Assembly: GCF_900115345.1 (NCBI RefSeq)
Contig: NZ_FOWC01000005.1
Span: forward strand, 1-64,000
Direction of reading: 5' to 3'
Length of the DNA stretch: 64,000 nt
Source of the DNA: Amycolatopsis rubida
Lineage (GTDB): Bacteria; Actinomycetota; Actinomycetes; Mycobacteriales; Pseudonocardiaceae
The notes under the pieces were generated by a model, which saw only the letters and a list, made by a program, of their open reading frames with translations, searched no databases and was not told where the DNA came from. Every line of letters starts with the position of its first letter. The first letter of the stretch is position 1. Below, in pieces: positions 47,518 to 55,861 of the stretch. Made by a program: the position numbers and the translations under genes.

Positions 47518-47619
47518 GTGCTTCTGACTTCCGGGCAGCTCGCCGACCTCCGTCGGCGCACGCGCCAGTCCGCCTGGAACAAGGGGCGCGTCGCGCACGG
47601 CTGGCCGACGCGGCACTGA
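47518..47619 (+). CDS. Candidate 33-residue small ORF
   Basis: GTG 47518 is preceded by an excellent site GAGGAGG seven bases away; the frame encodes VLLTSGQLADLRRRT.. and ends HGWPTRH at TGA 47619. It is strongly basic with no signal or span. It lies alone in the 345-base gap between the ABC operon and xdhA. It may be a real small protein, an upstream ORF, or the stub of a lost gene; only the ribosome site argues for it. Confidence 0.35.
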   Translation: MLLTSGQLADLRRRTRQSAWNKGRVAHGWPTRH

Positions 47620-47757
47620 GCGGTCTCCCCGTTCGGTACGCGCTCGCGCACGGGCCCGAGTCCCGCTGCCGCGAACTTCCCCACAGTCCCCTGACCTGCG
47701 TCGATACGGCGCGTCGGCGGCCGTGGACCCAGCCGAGAAAAGACGAGAGGAACTCCG

Positions 47758-49182
47758 ATGGTCGACCCCGAGGTGACCGTCAACGGGAAACGCACCGCGA
47801 TCGGCGCCGTCCCCGTGCACACCACGGCACTGGACTGGCTCCGCGGACAGGGCCTGACCGGCTGCAAGGAGGGCTGCGCCGAAGGCGAATGCGGCGCGTG
47901 CGCGATCCTGGTCGCGCGGCCCGGCGTCGAGTCCCCGACGGACCTGGTCGCGATCAACGCGTGCCTCGCCCCGGTCGGTTCGCTGGACGGGCAGGAAGTG
48001 TGGACGGCCGAGGGTCTCGGGTCCGCTGAGGACTTGCACCCGGTGCAGCACGAAATGGCCGTGCGCGGCGGATCCCAGTGCGGTTACTGCACTCCCGGGT
48101 TCGTCTGCAGCATGGCCGCCGAGTACTACCGCGGCGACCGGGACGCGACCGGCGACGACCACGCGCCGAACGGCTTCGACATCCACGCGCTGAGCGGAAA
48201 CCTCTGCCGCTGCACCGGATACCGGCCGATCCGCGACGCCGCGCACGCGCTCGGCGCTCCCCCGGCCGAGGATCCGCTGGCGCGACGCCGAACGTGCCGC
48301 GCACCGGAACCCGTTGCGACGCAGCTGCACGGCGCTGGACAGGACTATCTCCGGCCGGCCAGCTGGACCGAAGCGCTGCGCCTGCGCCACGACCGTCCTA
48401 ACGCGACCTTCGTGGCCGGGTCGACGGACTGGGGCGTCGAGGTGAACATCCGCGGCGTCCGGGCGGACTGCGTCGTCGCCATCGACCGCGTGCCGGAGCT
48501 GCAAGTGCTGAACATCGGCGCGGACACGATCGAAATCGGCGCGGGACTGAGCCTCACCGAAATGGACCGCCGCCTCGACGGCCGGGTACCGCTGCTGAGC
48601 CAGCTGATCCCGCAGTTCGCGTCCCGGCTGATCCGGAATGCCGCGACCCTCGGCGGAAACCTCGGCACCGGTTCGCCGATCGGCGATTCCGCGCCGGTGC
48701 TGCTCGCGCTCGGCGCAAGGGTTGTCTTGTCCGCCATGGACGGAGAGCGCGAGGTGCCGCTCGACGAGTACTTCACCGGATACCGGCAGAGCGTCCGGCG
48801 CGACGACGAACTGATCCGTTCGGTGCGGATTCCCTTGCCGCTGGCCGGAACCACCGCGTTCCACAAGGTCGCCAAGCGACGGTTCGACGATATCTCCAGC
48901 GTCGCCGTCGCATTCGCGCTCGACATCGAAGACGGTCTCGTGCGCACCGCGCAGATCGGCCTCGGCGGGGTCGCCGCCACGCCGATTCGCGCCAAAGACA
49001 CCGAAGCCGCGCTCGTCGGACAGTCCTGGAACGAGGAAACCGTCCGCGCCGCGGCGGAAATCCTGCGCGGCGAGGGCACGCCGATGGACGACCACCGCGC
49101 GAGCGCCGCGTACCGCACCGCGACGCTGGGCCGCAGCCTGCTGAAACTGCACGCCGACTCTCTTGAGGGAGCACGAGCATGA
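47758..49182 (+). CDS. xdhA: Xanthine dehydrogenase small subunit (FeS + FAD)
   Basis: 474 residues joining two electron-transfer domains. Residues 1-165 bind two [2Fe-2S] clusters: CKEGCAEGECGAC (36-48) and QCGYCTPGF with LCRCTGY. Residues about 195-470 bind FAD (FVAGSTDWGVEV, RNAATLGGNLGTGSPIGD). Electrons from purine hydroxylation in the molybdenum subunit pass through it to NAD+ or another acceptor. ATG 47758 has GAGAGGA upstream. First gene of xdhA-xdhB-xdhC, the bacterial split form. Confidence 0.93.
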   Translation: MVDPEVTVNGKRTAIGAVPVHTTALDWLRGQGLTGCKEGCAEGECGACAILVARPGVESPTDLVAINACLAPVGSLDGQEVWTAEGLGSAEDLHPVQHEMAVRGGSQCGYCTPGFVCSMAAEYYRGDRDATGDDHAPNGFDIHALSGNLCRCTGYRPIRDAAHALGAPPAEDPLARRRTCRAPEPVATQLHGAGQDYLRPASWTEALRLRHDRPNATFVAGSTDWGVEVNIRGVRADCVVAIDRVPELQVLNIGADTIEIGAGLSLTEMDRRLDGRVPLLSQLIPQFASRLIRNAATLGGNLGTGSPIGDSAPVLLALGARVVLSAMDGEREVPLDEYFTGYRQSVRRDDELIRSVRIPLPLAGTTAFHKVAKRRFDDISSVAVAFALDIEDGLVRTAQIGLGGVAATPIRAKDTEAALVGQSWNEETVRAAAEILRGEGTPMDDHRASAAYRTATLGRSLLKLHADSLEGARA

Positions 49183-49268
49183 GCGCAGCTCGCCAGCGAA
49201 TCATCACTGTTCATGCCGTCGCCTCCCCAGCGACCAGCGTGAAACTCGGCAAGGAGGCGACGGCATGA
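49179..49268 (+). CDS. Candidate 29-residue leader peptide between xdhA and xdhB
   Basis: ATG 49179 shares an ATGA with the xdhA stop and follows GAGGGAG; the frame runs MSAARQR.. to ..GKEATA and stops at TGA 49268, itself an ATGA shared with the xdhB start. It crosses both arms of the hairpin at 49211-49268. Its ends fit exact translational coupling on both sides, as expected for a ribosome-gating leader. It may also be a chance frame; no homolog is known to me. Confidence 0.4.
   Translation: MSAARQRIITVHAVASPATSVKLGKEATA
49211..49268 (+). promoter_or_regulatory. Hairpin sequestering the xdhB ribosome site and start codon
   Basis: Arm 49211-49226 (TCATGCCGTCGCCTCC) is perfectly complementary to 49253-49268, which contains GGAGG and the ATG of xdhB; the loop is 26 bases. 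In mRNA this 16-bp GC-rich stem should block initiation at xdhB unless a ribosome arriving from xdhA or from the small leader frame opens it. Confidence 0.7.
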
Positions 49269-51634
49269 GCGCACTTTCCGAACGCCCGGAAAGCCCGTCC
49301 ATCGGGATCGCCCGGCCGCACGAGGCCGCTGCCGCGCACGTCCGGGGCACCGCGCTGTACACCGACGACCTCGTCGCCCGCACGAAAGACGTCCTGCACG
49401 CCTACCCCGTGCAGGTGGCTGAGGCACACGCGAAAGTGCTCGCGATCCGCACCGAAGCGGCGGAAGCCGTACCCGGCGTGGTTCGCGTCCTCACTGCGGC
49501 GGATGTCCCTGGCGTCAACGATTCCGGGGTGCACCACGACGAACCGCTGTTCCCGTCCGAGGTGATGTTCTTCGGCCACGCGGTGTGCTGGGTGCTCGGC
49601 GAGACGCTGGAAGCGGCGCGGCTGGGCGCGGCGGCCGTCGAGGTGGACACCGAAGCGCTGCCGTCGCTGGTGACCGTCGGCGACGCGATCGCCGCGGGCA
49701 GTTTCCAGGGTGAGCCGCGAGTGGTGGCGCGCGGCGACGTCGACCCGGCGATGGCCGGTTCGGCGCACGTTTTCCGCGGCGAGTTCGACTTCGCCGGCCA
49801 GGAGCACTTCTACCTGGAAACCCAGTGCGCGCTGGCGCACGTGGACGAGTCCGACCAGATTTTCGTGCAGAGCAGCACGCAGCATCCGTCGGAAACGCAG
49901 GACATCGTGGCGCACGTGCTGGGCAAGCACAGCCACGAGGTCACCGTGCAGAGCCTGCGGATGGGCGGCGGGTTCGGCGGCAAGGAATGGCAGCCGCACG
50001 GGTTCGCCGCGGTCGCCGCGCTCGGCGCGACACTCACCGGACGTCCGGTGCGGCTGCGGCTGACCCGCACCCAGGACATGACGATGACCGGCAAACGGCA
50101 CGGTTTCCACGCCGAATGGAGCGTCGGCTTCGACGCCGAGGGCAAGCTTCAGGCGCTGGACGTCGTGCTGACCGCGGACGGCGGCTGGAGCCTCGACCTG
50201 TCCGAGCCGGTGCTCGCCCGCGCGCTGTGCCACGTCGACAACGCGTACTGGATCCCGCACGTCCGCGCACTGGGGCGGATCGCGAAGACCAACAAGACGT
50301 CGCAGACCGCGTTCCGCGGCTTCGGCGGGCCGCAGGGCATGCTGGTGATCGAGGACATCCTCGGCCGCTGCGCACCGCTGCTCGGCATCGACCCGACCGA
50401 ACTGCGGCGGCGCAACTTCTACTCCGAAGGCCAGGACACGCCCTACGGGATGCCGGTGCGGCACCCGGAACGCATCCACCGGATCTGGCGGCAACTGCTG
50501 GATTTGGGCGACGCCGAGAAGCGGCAGGCCGAGATCGCGGCGTACAACGCGAAGCACGCGCATTCCAAGCGCGGCCTCGCGATCACGCCGGTGAAGTTCG
50601 GGATCTCGTTCAACCTCACCGCGTTCAACCAGGCCGGCGCACTGGTGCACGTCTACAAGGACGGCTCGGTGCTGATCAACCACGGCGGCACCGAAATGGG
50701 CCAGGGCCTGCACACGAAGATGCTGCAGGTGGCCGCGACCGCGCTGGGCGTGCCGCCGGAGAAGGTGCGGCTGGCCCCGACCCGCACCGACAAGGTGCCG
50801 AACACCTCGGCCACCGCGGCGAGTTCCGGCGCGGACCTCAACGGCGGCGCGGTCAAGAACGCCTGCGAGCAGATCCGCGATCGGCTGCTCACTGTCGCGG
50901 CGGGCAAGCTCGGCGTGCCGGAAGACGACGTCCGGATCGTCCGCGGGGCCGCGCGCACCCCGTCCGGCGAGGAGATCGGCTGGGACGAACTCGTGCACGC
51001 GGCTTACTTCGACCGGGTGCACCTGTCGGCGGCCGGGTACTACCGGACCGAGGGGCTGAGCTGGGATTCCGCGAGGATGAGCGGCACCCCGTTCAAGTAC
51101 TTCGCCTATGGCGCGGCGCTGGCCGAGGTCGAGGTGGACGACTTCACCGGCGCGTACCGCACGCGGCGGGTCGACATCGTGCACGACGTCGGCGACAGCC
51201 TGTCCCCGCTGATCGACATCGGCCAGATCGAGGGCGGGTTCGTGCAGGGCATGGGCTGGCTGACCCTGGAAGACCTGCGCTGGGACGAGTCCGACCGGCC
51301 CTCCCGAGGGCGGCTCGCCACCCAGGCGGCGAGCACGTACAAGCTGCCGAGCCTGTCGGAGATGCCGGAGGTCTTCAACGTCACGCTGCTCGCCAACGCC
51401 GCGGAAGACGGCGCGGTCTACGGCTCGAAGGCGGTCGGCGAACCGCCGTTGATGCTGGCCTTCGCGGTGCGGGAAGCGTTGCGGCAGGCGGTCGCCGCGT
51501 TCGGCGAGCCCGGGCACAGCGTCGACCTCGCTTCCCCGGCGACGCCGGAGGCCGTGTTCTGGGCGATCGACCGCGCCGTCACCGCAGCTCCAGCGGTCGA
51601 GGCGCAGGTGCCGGATCTGGTGGGCCAGCCATGA
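49265..51634 (+). CDS. xdhB: Xanthine dehydrogenase molybdenum subunit
   Basis: 789 residues, the catalytic subunit that hydroxylates hypoxanthine and xanthine to urate. Molybdopterin-site signatures in order: EHFYLETQCAL, GGGFGGKE near 240, TAFRGFGGPQG near 345, INHGGTEMGQGLHTKM near 480, and the base-catalyst loop SKAVGEPPLML near 725. ATG 49265 follows AAGGAGG, which lies inside a hairpin. The 82-base gap to xdhA is long for such an operon. Its stop overlaps xdhC (ATGA). Confidence 0.93.
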   Translation: MSALSERPESPSIGIARPHEAAAAHVRGTALYTDDLVARTKDVLHAYPVQVAEAHAKVLAIRTEAAEAVPGVVRVLTAADVPGVNDSGVHHDEPLFPSEVMFFGHAVCWVLGETLEAARLGAAAVEVDTEALPSLVTVGDAIAAGSFQGEPRVVARGDVDPAMAGSAHVFRGEFDFAGQEHFYLETQCALAHVDESDQIFVQSSTQHPSETQDIVAHVLGKHSHEVTVQSLRMGGGFGGKEWQPHGFAAVAALGATLTGRPVRLRLTRTQDMTMTGKRHGFHAEWSVGFDAEGKLQALDVVLTADGGWSLDLSEPVLARALCHVDNAYWIPHVRALGRIAKTNKTSQTAFRGFGGPQGMLVIEDILGRCAPLLGIDPTELRRRNFYSEGQDTPYGMPVRHPERIHRIWRQLLDLGDAEKRQAEIAAYNAKHAHSKRGLAITPVKFGISFNLTAFNQAGALVHVYKDGSVLINHGGTEMGQGLHTKMLQVAATALGVPPEKVRLAPTRTDKVPNTSATAASSGADLNGGAVKNACEQIRDRLLTVAAGKLGVPEDDVRIVRGAARTPSGEEIGWDELVHAAYFDRVHLSAAGYYRTEGLSWDSARMSGTPFKYFAYGAALAEVEVDDFTGAYRTRRVDIVHDVGDSLSPLIDIGQIEGGFVQGMGWLTLEDLRWDESDRPSRGRLATQAASTYKLPSLSEMPEVFNVTLLANAAEDGAVYGSKAVGEPPLMLAFAVREALRQAVAAFGEPGHSVDLASPATPEAVFWAIDRAVTAAPAVEAQVPDLVGQP

Positions 51635-52455
51635 ACTGGCTCAGCGCGGTCCAGCGCTTGCGGGACGCGGGGCTGCCGGGCGTGCTTGTCACCGTGACGT
51701 CCTCGCGCGGGCACACCCCGCGCGAAGGCGGCGCGAAAATGGTGGTCGGCGCTTCGGAATGCCACGGCACGATCGGCGGTGGCAACGCCGAGGCGGTCGC
51801 GGTCGAGCGGGCCCAGGAGTTGTTGCGGGACAATGCGACCGCACCGGTGCTGCAAACGCTTTCGTTGTCCGACAAGGCTCCCTACCAGCACGGCGTGCAA
51901 TGCTGCGGAGGAACGATGACGCTGTTGTTCGAGCCGCTTCCGGTGCGTCCGGCGGTGGCGGTCTTCGGGATCGGGCACGTCGGCCTTGAGCTGGCGCGGG
52001 TGCTCGCCCGGCACGAGGTTTCGCTGCACCTGATCGACAGCCGCCCGGCGCAGCTGACCGCAGAACGGCTGGCTGTGCTCGACGACGCCGTGGCCAGCGT
52101 GCACGTCCACCAGGTCCCGCTGCTGCCGGAGACGGTGCTGTCGGAGCTGCCCGCGGGCACGCACGTGCTGATCATGACGCACGACCACGCCGAGGACATC
52201 GCGCTGTGCGACGCGGCGCTGCGCAGCGGCAGGTGCGGGTCGATCGGGCTGATCGGATCCGCCGGGAAATGGTCGCGGTTCCGGAAGCGGCTGACCGGTC
52301 TCGGGCACGACGAGGCGGCGCTGTCCCGGATCACGACCCCGATCGGCCTTCCCGACCTGGACGGGAAGGAACCGGCGGTGATCGCGGTGAGCGTCGCGGC
52401 CGCGTTGCTGCGGAAATTCCAGACGCGCCTCCAGCCGGGAGCCCTTCAGGCGTAA
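51631..52455 (+). CDS. xdhC: XdhC molybdenum cofactor insertion protein
   Basis: 274 residues. N-terminal XdhC domain (VTVTSSRGHTPREGGAKMVV, GTIGGGNAEAVAVERA), C-terminal Rossmann domain (VAVFGIGHVGLELARVLARH, MTHDHAEDIALC). It binds Moco, helps its sulfuration and loads it into XdhB. Coupled to xdhB by a four-base overlap. The operon lacks its own regulator or a purine permease in this window. Confidence 0.93.
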   Translation: MNWLSAVQRLRDAGLPGVLVTVTSSRGHTPREGGAKMVVGASECHGTIGGGNAEAVAVERAQELLRDNATAPVLQTLSLSDKAPYQHGVQCCGGTMTLLFEPLPVRPAVAVFGIGHVGLELARVLARHEVSLHLIDSRPAQLTAERLAVLDDAVASVHVHQVPLLPETVLSELPAGTHVLIMTHDHAEDIALCDAALRSGRCGSIGLIGSAGKWSRFRKRLTGLGHDEAALSRITTPIGLPDLDGKEPAVIAVSVAAALLRKFQTRLQPGALQA

Positions 52456-52467
52456 ATCGCTTGCCTG

Positions 52468-52517
52468 CCCCCGGGAGCACGACTGGGATACGGGGAGACA
52501 CCGTCAGCTCCTGGGGG
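52468..52517. terminator. Inverted repeat between xdhC and the Eis-like gene
   Basis: CCCCCGGGAGC and GCTCCTGGGGG pair at 10 of 11 positions around a 28-base loop. It may terminate the xdh operon; the second arm ends 9 bases before the next start, so it could also affect that gene's translation. Confidence 0.4.
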
Positions 52518-52526
52518 CCTCCTGCC

Positions 52527-53720
52527 ATGGAAATCCGGCACAACAACGACTACGAACTCTTCTTCAGCACCGTCCAAGCCGCGTTCGGCCGGTACTGGCC
52601 CGATTCGGCGGGCAGCGGAGTCCTCGGGGCCTTCGAGAGCGAACGGAGCTTGATCGCCCACGCGCCGGACGGGAAACCGGTCGGCACCGCCGGCGCGTAC
52701 TCCTTCGAACTCACGCTTCCGGGCGAGGTGCTCGCCTCCGCCGCCGGGGTCACGGCCGTCGGTGTGCTGCCGACGCACCGGCGCCAAGGCGTGCTCCGCG
52801 CGATGATGCGGGAACACCTCGCCGACGTCCGCGCCCGCGGGGAGTTCCTGTCCGTCCTGCTCTGCTCCGAAGCGGTGATCTACCGGCGATTCGGCTACGG
52901 ACCGGCGACCTGCACGGAGCAGATGACCGTCGAACGGCACCGCTCCGCGTTCGGTGCCCCGCGCGGAGGTACGGCGGTCGCGACCGGTTCCGTCGAGCTG
53001 CACCGGCGCGTCGACTGCGGTGAGCTGCTGGAAGAGATCTACGACCGCTACCGCCGCACCCAGCCCGGCGCGTTGTCGCGGCCGCACCGCTGGTGGGCGC
53101 TGGGCGCGGGACACCCGCCGACCGGGCCGGAACCGCGGTACCTCGTCGTGCACCGGGACGCGGACGGCACCGCGGACGGGTACGCGAGCTACCTGGTCAA
53201 CGACGCCGTCCTGACCGTCGACGAGGTCATCGCCGTCGACGACGCCGCTTTCACCTCGCTCACCCAGTACCTGCTGGGACACGATCTGGTGAAGAAGATC
53301 GACTTCAGGCACCTCCCGCCGGGGAACCCGCTGCGCTGGCAGCTGGCGGACCTGCGCGCGGCCGAGCCCACCACGACGGACTGGCTCTGGGTGCGGCTGC
53401 TGGACATCCCGCGCGCCCTGACCAGCCGAGGCTGGTTCACGGACGGTTCGCTGGTCCTCGACGTGACGGACCCGTTCCTGGCGGAGGACGGCCGGTACCG
53501 GCTGACGGTGCGGGGCGGGAAGGCGGAGTGCGTGCGGACGGATCGCACGCCGGACCTGTCGCTGGACGTGAGCGATCTGGGCTCGATCTATCTCGGCGGG
53601 ACGTTGCCGAGCGTGCTGGTCCGGGCCGGACATGTCCAGGCGCACACCGGAGAAGCGGCGGGGCTGGCGGACGCGTTGTTCCGGCCGGATCGCGCGCCGC
53701 ACTGCGTGCACTGGTTCTAA
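52527..53720 (+). CDS. Eis-like GNAT acetyltransferase
   Basis: 397 residues with the Eis layout: an N-terminal GNAT domain (GVTAVGVLPTHRRQGVLRAMM is the acetyl-CoA loop, then IYRRFGYGPA), a second GNAT-like domain, and a C-terminal sterol-carrier-like domain ending in Phe, whose carboxylate acts as the base in Eis. Eis enzymes acetylate amines on aminoglycosides, peptides or proteins. ATG 52527. It stands between two unrelated operons; its stop overlaps the convergent TetR gene by four bases. Confidence 0.88.
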   Translation: MEIRHNNDYELFFSTVQAAFGRYWPDSAGSGVLGAFESERSLIAHAPDGKPVGTAGAYSFELTLPGEVLASAAGVTAVGVLPTHRRQGVLRAMMREHLADVRARGEFLSVLLCSEAVIYRRFGYGPATCTEQMTVERHRSAFGAPRGGTAVATGSVELHRRVDCGELLEEIYDRYRRTQPGALSRPHRWWALGAGHPPTGPEPRYLVVHRDADGTADGYASYLVNDAVLTVDEVIAVDDAAFTSLTQYLLGHDLVKKIDFRHLPPGNPLRWQLADLRAAEPTTTDWLWVRLLDIPRALTSRGWFTDGSLVLDVTDPFLAEDGRYRLTVRGGKAECVRTDRTPDLSLDVSDLGSIYLGGTLPSVLVRAGHVQAHTGEAAGLADALFRPDRAPHCVHWF

Positions 53721-54271
53721 GCCAGCACCTCCGCCGCCAACCGGCGGGCATACGCGGCGTCGAGGCCGTCGGGACGGAACAGGATCCGGTACATGATCGG
53801 GGCCACCACCCGATCCATCACCGTCTCCGCCGCCGGCGCGGCCTCGCCCCGGGCGACCGCCCTGGCCAGCACGACTTCCACCTGGTCGGCGGCGTACGCC
53901 GAGCACTGGCCGGCGTTGCTCCCGTCCGGATCGCCGAGCAGCGCGTCGCGGAGGTAGGCCCGGCCCGCCGGCGAGGACATTTCGTCCAGGAACAGTTCGG
54001 TCCACGCCGCCAGGTCCGCGGCCAGCGAACCGCGGTCCTCCGGCGGCGCTTCCGGGCGCAGCCGCTCGACCGCGACGTCCGACAAGAGTTCTTGCAGATC
54101 GCCCCAGCGCCGGTAGACCGTCGACGGCGTGACGCCCGCGCGGGCGGCGACCTGCGGCACGGTCAGCGCGTCCCGGCCCGATTCGGCGATCAGGTCGCGG
54201 ACGGCGGCGTGCACCGATTCCTGGACTCGCGCACTGCGCCCGCCCGGGCGCACCATCCGCTTCTGGCTCAC
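53717..54271 (-). CDS. TetR-family regulator
   Basis: 184 residues; helix-turn-helix VPQVAARAGVTPSTVYRRWGDLQELL near 38-65 and a TetR C-terminal ligand domain of the AcrR-C type. GTG 54271 overlaps the amidase stop, so it is the last gene of the amidase operon and most likely represses that operon and the divergent metallo-hydrolase through the inverted repeat at 55796. Confidence 0.9.
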   Translation of the reverse strand: MSQKRMVRPGGRSARVQESVHAAVRDLIAESGRDALTVPQVAARAGVTPSTVYRRWGDLQELLSDVAVERLRPEAPPEDRGSLAADLAAWTELFLDEMSSPAGRAYLRDALLGDPDGSNAGQCSAYAADQVEVVLARAVARGEAAPAAETVMDRVVAPIMYRILFRPDGLDAAYARRLAAEVLA

Positions 54272-55584
54272 CGTGCCACTTTAAGCCGCGCCCGTTCCAG
54301 TGCGTGTCCGGTCCGCAGCAGCACCGGCTCGCCGTGCGGCCGGGCGAGCAGTTGCAGGCCGATCGGCATTCCGTCGAGATCGTCGCCGATCGGGAGCGTC
54401 AAGGCGGGTACTCCGGTGACGTTCGCGGGGGCCGAGAGCCGTACGTACGCGTCCGAGACCGCTTCGACGCTCCCGTCGGACCAGGTGACCGTCTCCTGTC
54501 CGGCCGGGACGGCGGTCATCGGGACGGTCGGCGCGGCGAGGACGTCGATCTTGTCGAACAGGCGCGTCCACTCCTGGCGCATGAGGGTGCGGGCGCGTTG
54601 GGCGCGAAGGTAATCCCCCGCGCTCATCAGCTCGCCGGCTTCGAGCAGGACGCGGACGTCGGCGGCGTACTGATCGGGCACGGTTCGCAGGCTTCGCTCG
54701 TGATACGCCGTGGCCTCGGGGACCATCAAGCCCCAGTGCGTCGCCTGGAGGTAGCGGGCCAGCGGGATTTCGACGTCGACCAGCTCGGCGCCCAGGTCGG
54801 CGAGGTGGTCGACGGCTTCGCGGACGGAGGCTTCCACCGTCGGGTCGACGTGGTCGAAGTAGTAGTTGCCCGGGACTCCGACGCGGAGGCCGGTCAGGTC
54901 CCCGCCGACGGGGAATGACTGTCCGCTGAGGACGGACAGGACGAGCGCGGCGTCCTCGACGGTGCGGGTGATCGGTCCGACGTGGTCCAGCGACCAGGAC
55001 AGCGAGGTCACGCCGTTGCGCGGGATGAGGCCGTAAGTCGGTTTGAGGCCGACGACTCCGTTCAGCGCGGCCGGGACCCGGATCGAGCCGCCGGTGTCGG
55101 TACCGAGGGCGAACGTCGCCGCGCCGGCGGCGACTGCCACTGCCGAACCTCCGCTGGATCCTCCGGCGACGCGGGACGGGTTGCGGGCGTTGTGCGTCTG
55201 CGGAGTCGTGAGGCCGTAAGCGAATTCGTGCGTGTGGGTTTTGCCGAGGAGGACCGCTCCGGCCGCCTTGAGCTGAGCGGCGACGGCGCTGTCCCGCTCG
55301 GCGCGATGTCCGGCGCGGACCTGGGAGCTGGCGGTGGTCGCGGTTCCGGCGACGTCGATCAGGTCCTTCAAACCCATGGGAATGCCGTGCAGCGGGCTAC
55401 GGATCCGGCCCAGCGCCGCGGCTTCCGCACGGGCACGATCGGCCTCCACCGTGACGTACGCGTGCAGCCGGGGTTCTGCCTCGTCGATGCGCGCCAGGAC
55501 GTCTTCGACCAGCTCTGTCGGCGACACCTGCTGCTCCCGGATCGCGGCGGAGGCTTCGGCGAGGGTGAGGTCAGCCAGCGACAT
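54268..55584 (-). CDS. Amidase-signature enzyme, AtzE-like
   Basis: 438 residues of the amidase-signature family. The Ser-cisSer-Lys triad is complete: Lys in GIPMGLKDLIDVAGT, the serines in GGSSGGSAVAVAAGAA with FALGTDTGGSIRVPA. It hydrolyses an amide or carbamoyl bond. The small gene overlapping its start is AtzG-like, the pairing known for 1-carboxybiuret hydrolase AtzE-AtzG of cyanuric acid breakdown and GatA-GatC-like relatives. No other cyanurate gene is seen, so the substrate may differ. Confidence 0.85.
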   Translation of the reverse strand: MSLADLTLAEASAAIREQQVSPTELVEDVLARIDEAEPRLHAYVTVEADRARAEAAALGRIRSPLHGIPMGLKDLIDVAGTATTASSQVRAGHRAERDSAVAAQLKAAGAVLLGKTHTHEFAYGLTTPQTHNARNPSRVAGGSSGGSAVAVAAGAATFALGTDTGGSIRVPAALNGVVGLKPTYGLIPRNGVTSLSWSLDHVGPITRTVEDAALVLSVLSGQSFPVGGDLTGLRVGVPGNYYFDHVDPTVEASVREAVDHLADLGAELVDVEIPLARYLQATHWGLMVPEATAYHERSLRTVPDQYAADVRVLLEAGELMSAGDYLRAQRARTLMRQEWTRLFDKIDVLAAPTVPMTAVPAGQETVTWSDGSVEAVSDAYVRLSAPANVTGVPALTLPIGDDLDGMPIGLQLLARPHGEPVLLRTGHALERARLKVAR

Positions 55585-55774
55585 GACAGCCGCCCTCCTC
55601 CGCGCGGTAGAGGGAGGCCGGTGGGGTGTCGCCGAAATCCAGGTCGCGCAGGACGGTGACCACGGAGTGGATGTGGTTGGCGACGGCGGCCACGTCGGGA
55701 TGCCTGGCGGCATCCAGCGGCAATCCGGCTCGGGCGGCCAGGCTCGCCGCCTCGCCGGGGGTCAACTCGGACAT
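55571..55774 (-). CDS. AtzG-like (DUF4089) amidase partner protein
   Basis: 67 residues, helical, beginning MSELTPGEAASLAARAGLPL, with ANHIHSVVTVLRDLDFGDTPPA, which fits AtzG/DUF4089 proteins that wrap around the amidase. It overlaps the amidase start by 14 bases. ATG 55774 follows AGGAGCC. First gene of the leftward operon. Confidence 0.7.
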   Translation of the reverse strand: MSELTPGEAASLAARAGLPLDAARHPDVAAVANHIHSVVTVLRDLDFGDTPPASLYRAEEGGCHVAG

Positions 55775-55795
55775 CAGGGCTCCTAAAAGCTAAGC

Positions 55796-55840
55796 GTTTG
55801 CTTTAAGCGACGGTAGCGGCTACTGTCGCTTAAAGCAAAC
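55796..55840. promoter_or_regulatory. Perfect 16-bp inverted repeat in a divergent promoter
   Basis: GTTTGCTTTAAGCGAC (55796-55811) and its exact complement (55825-55840) with a 13-base spacer, between the amidase operon and the metallo-hydrolase gene. A half-site CTAAGCG at 55790 touches it. The amidase-operon TetR is the obvious candidate to bind here. Confidence 0.65.
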
Positions 55841-55861
55841 ATGTTGCGTTAAGGAGGGCCT

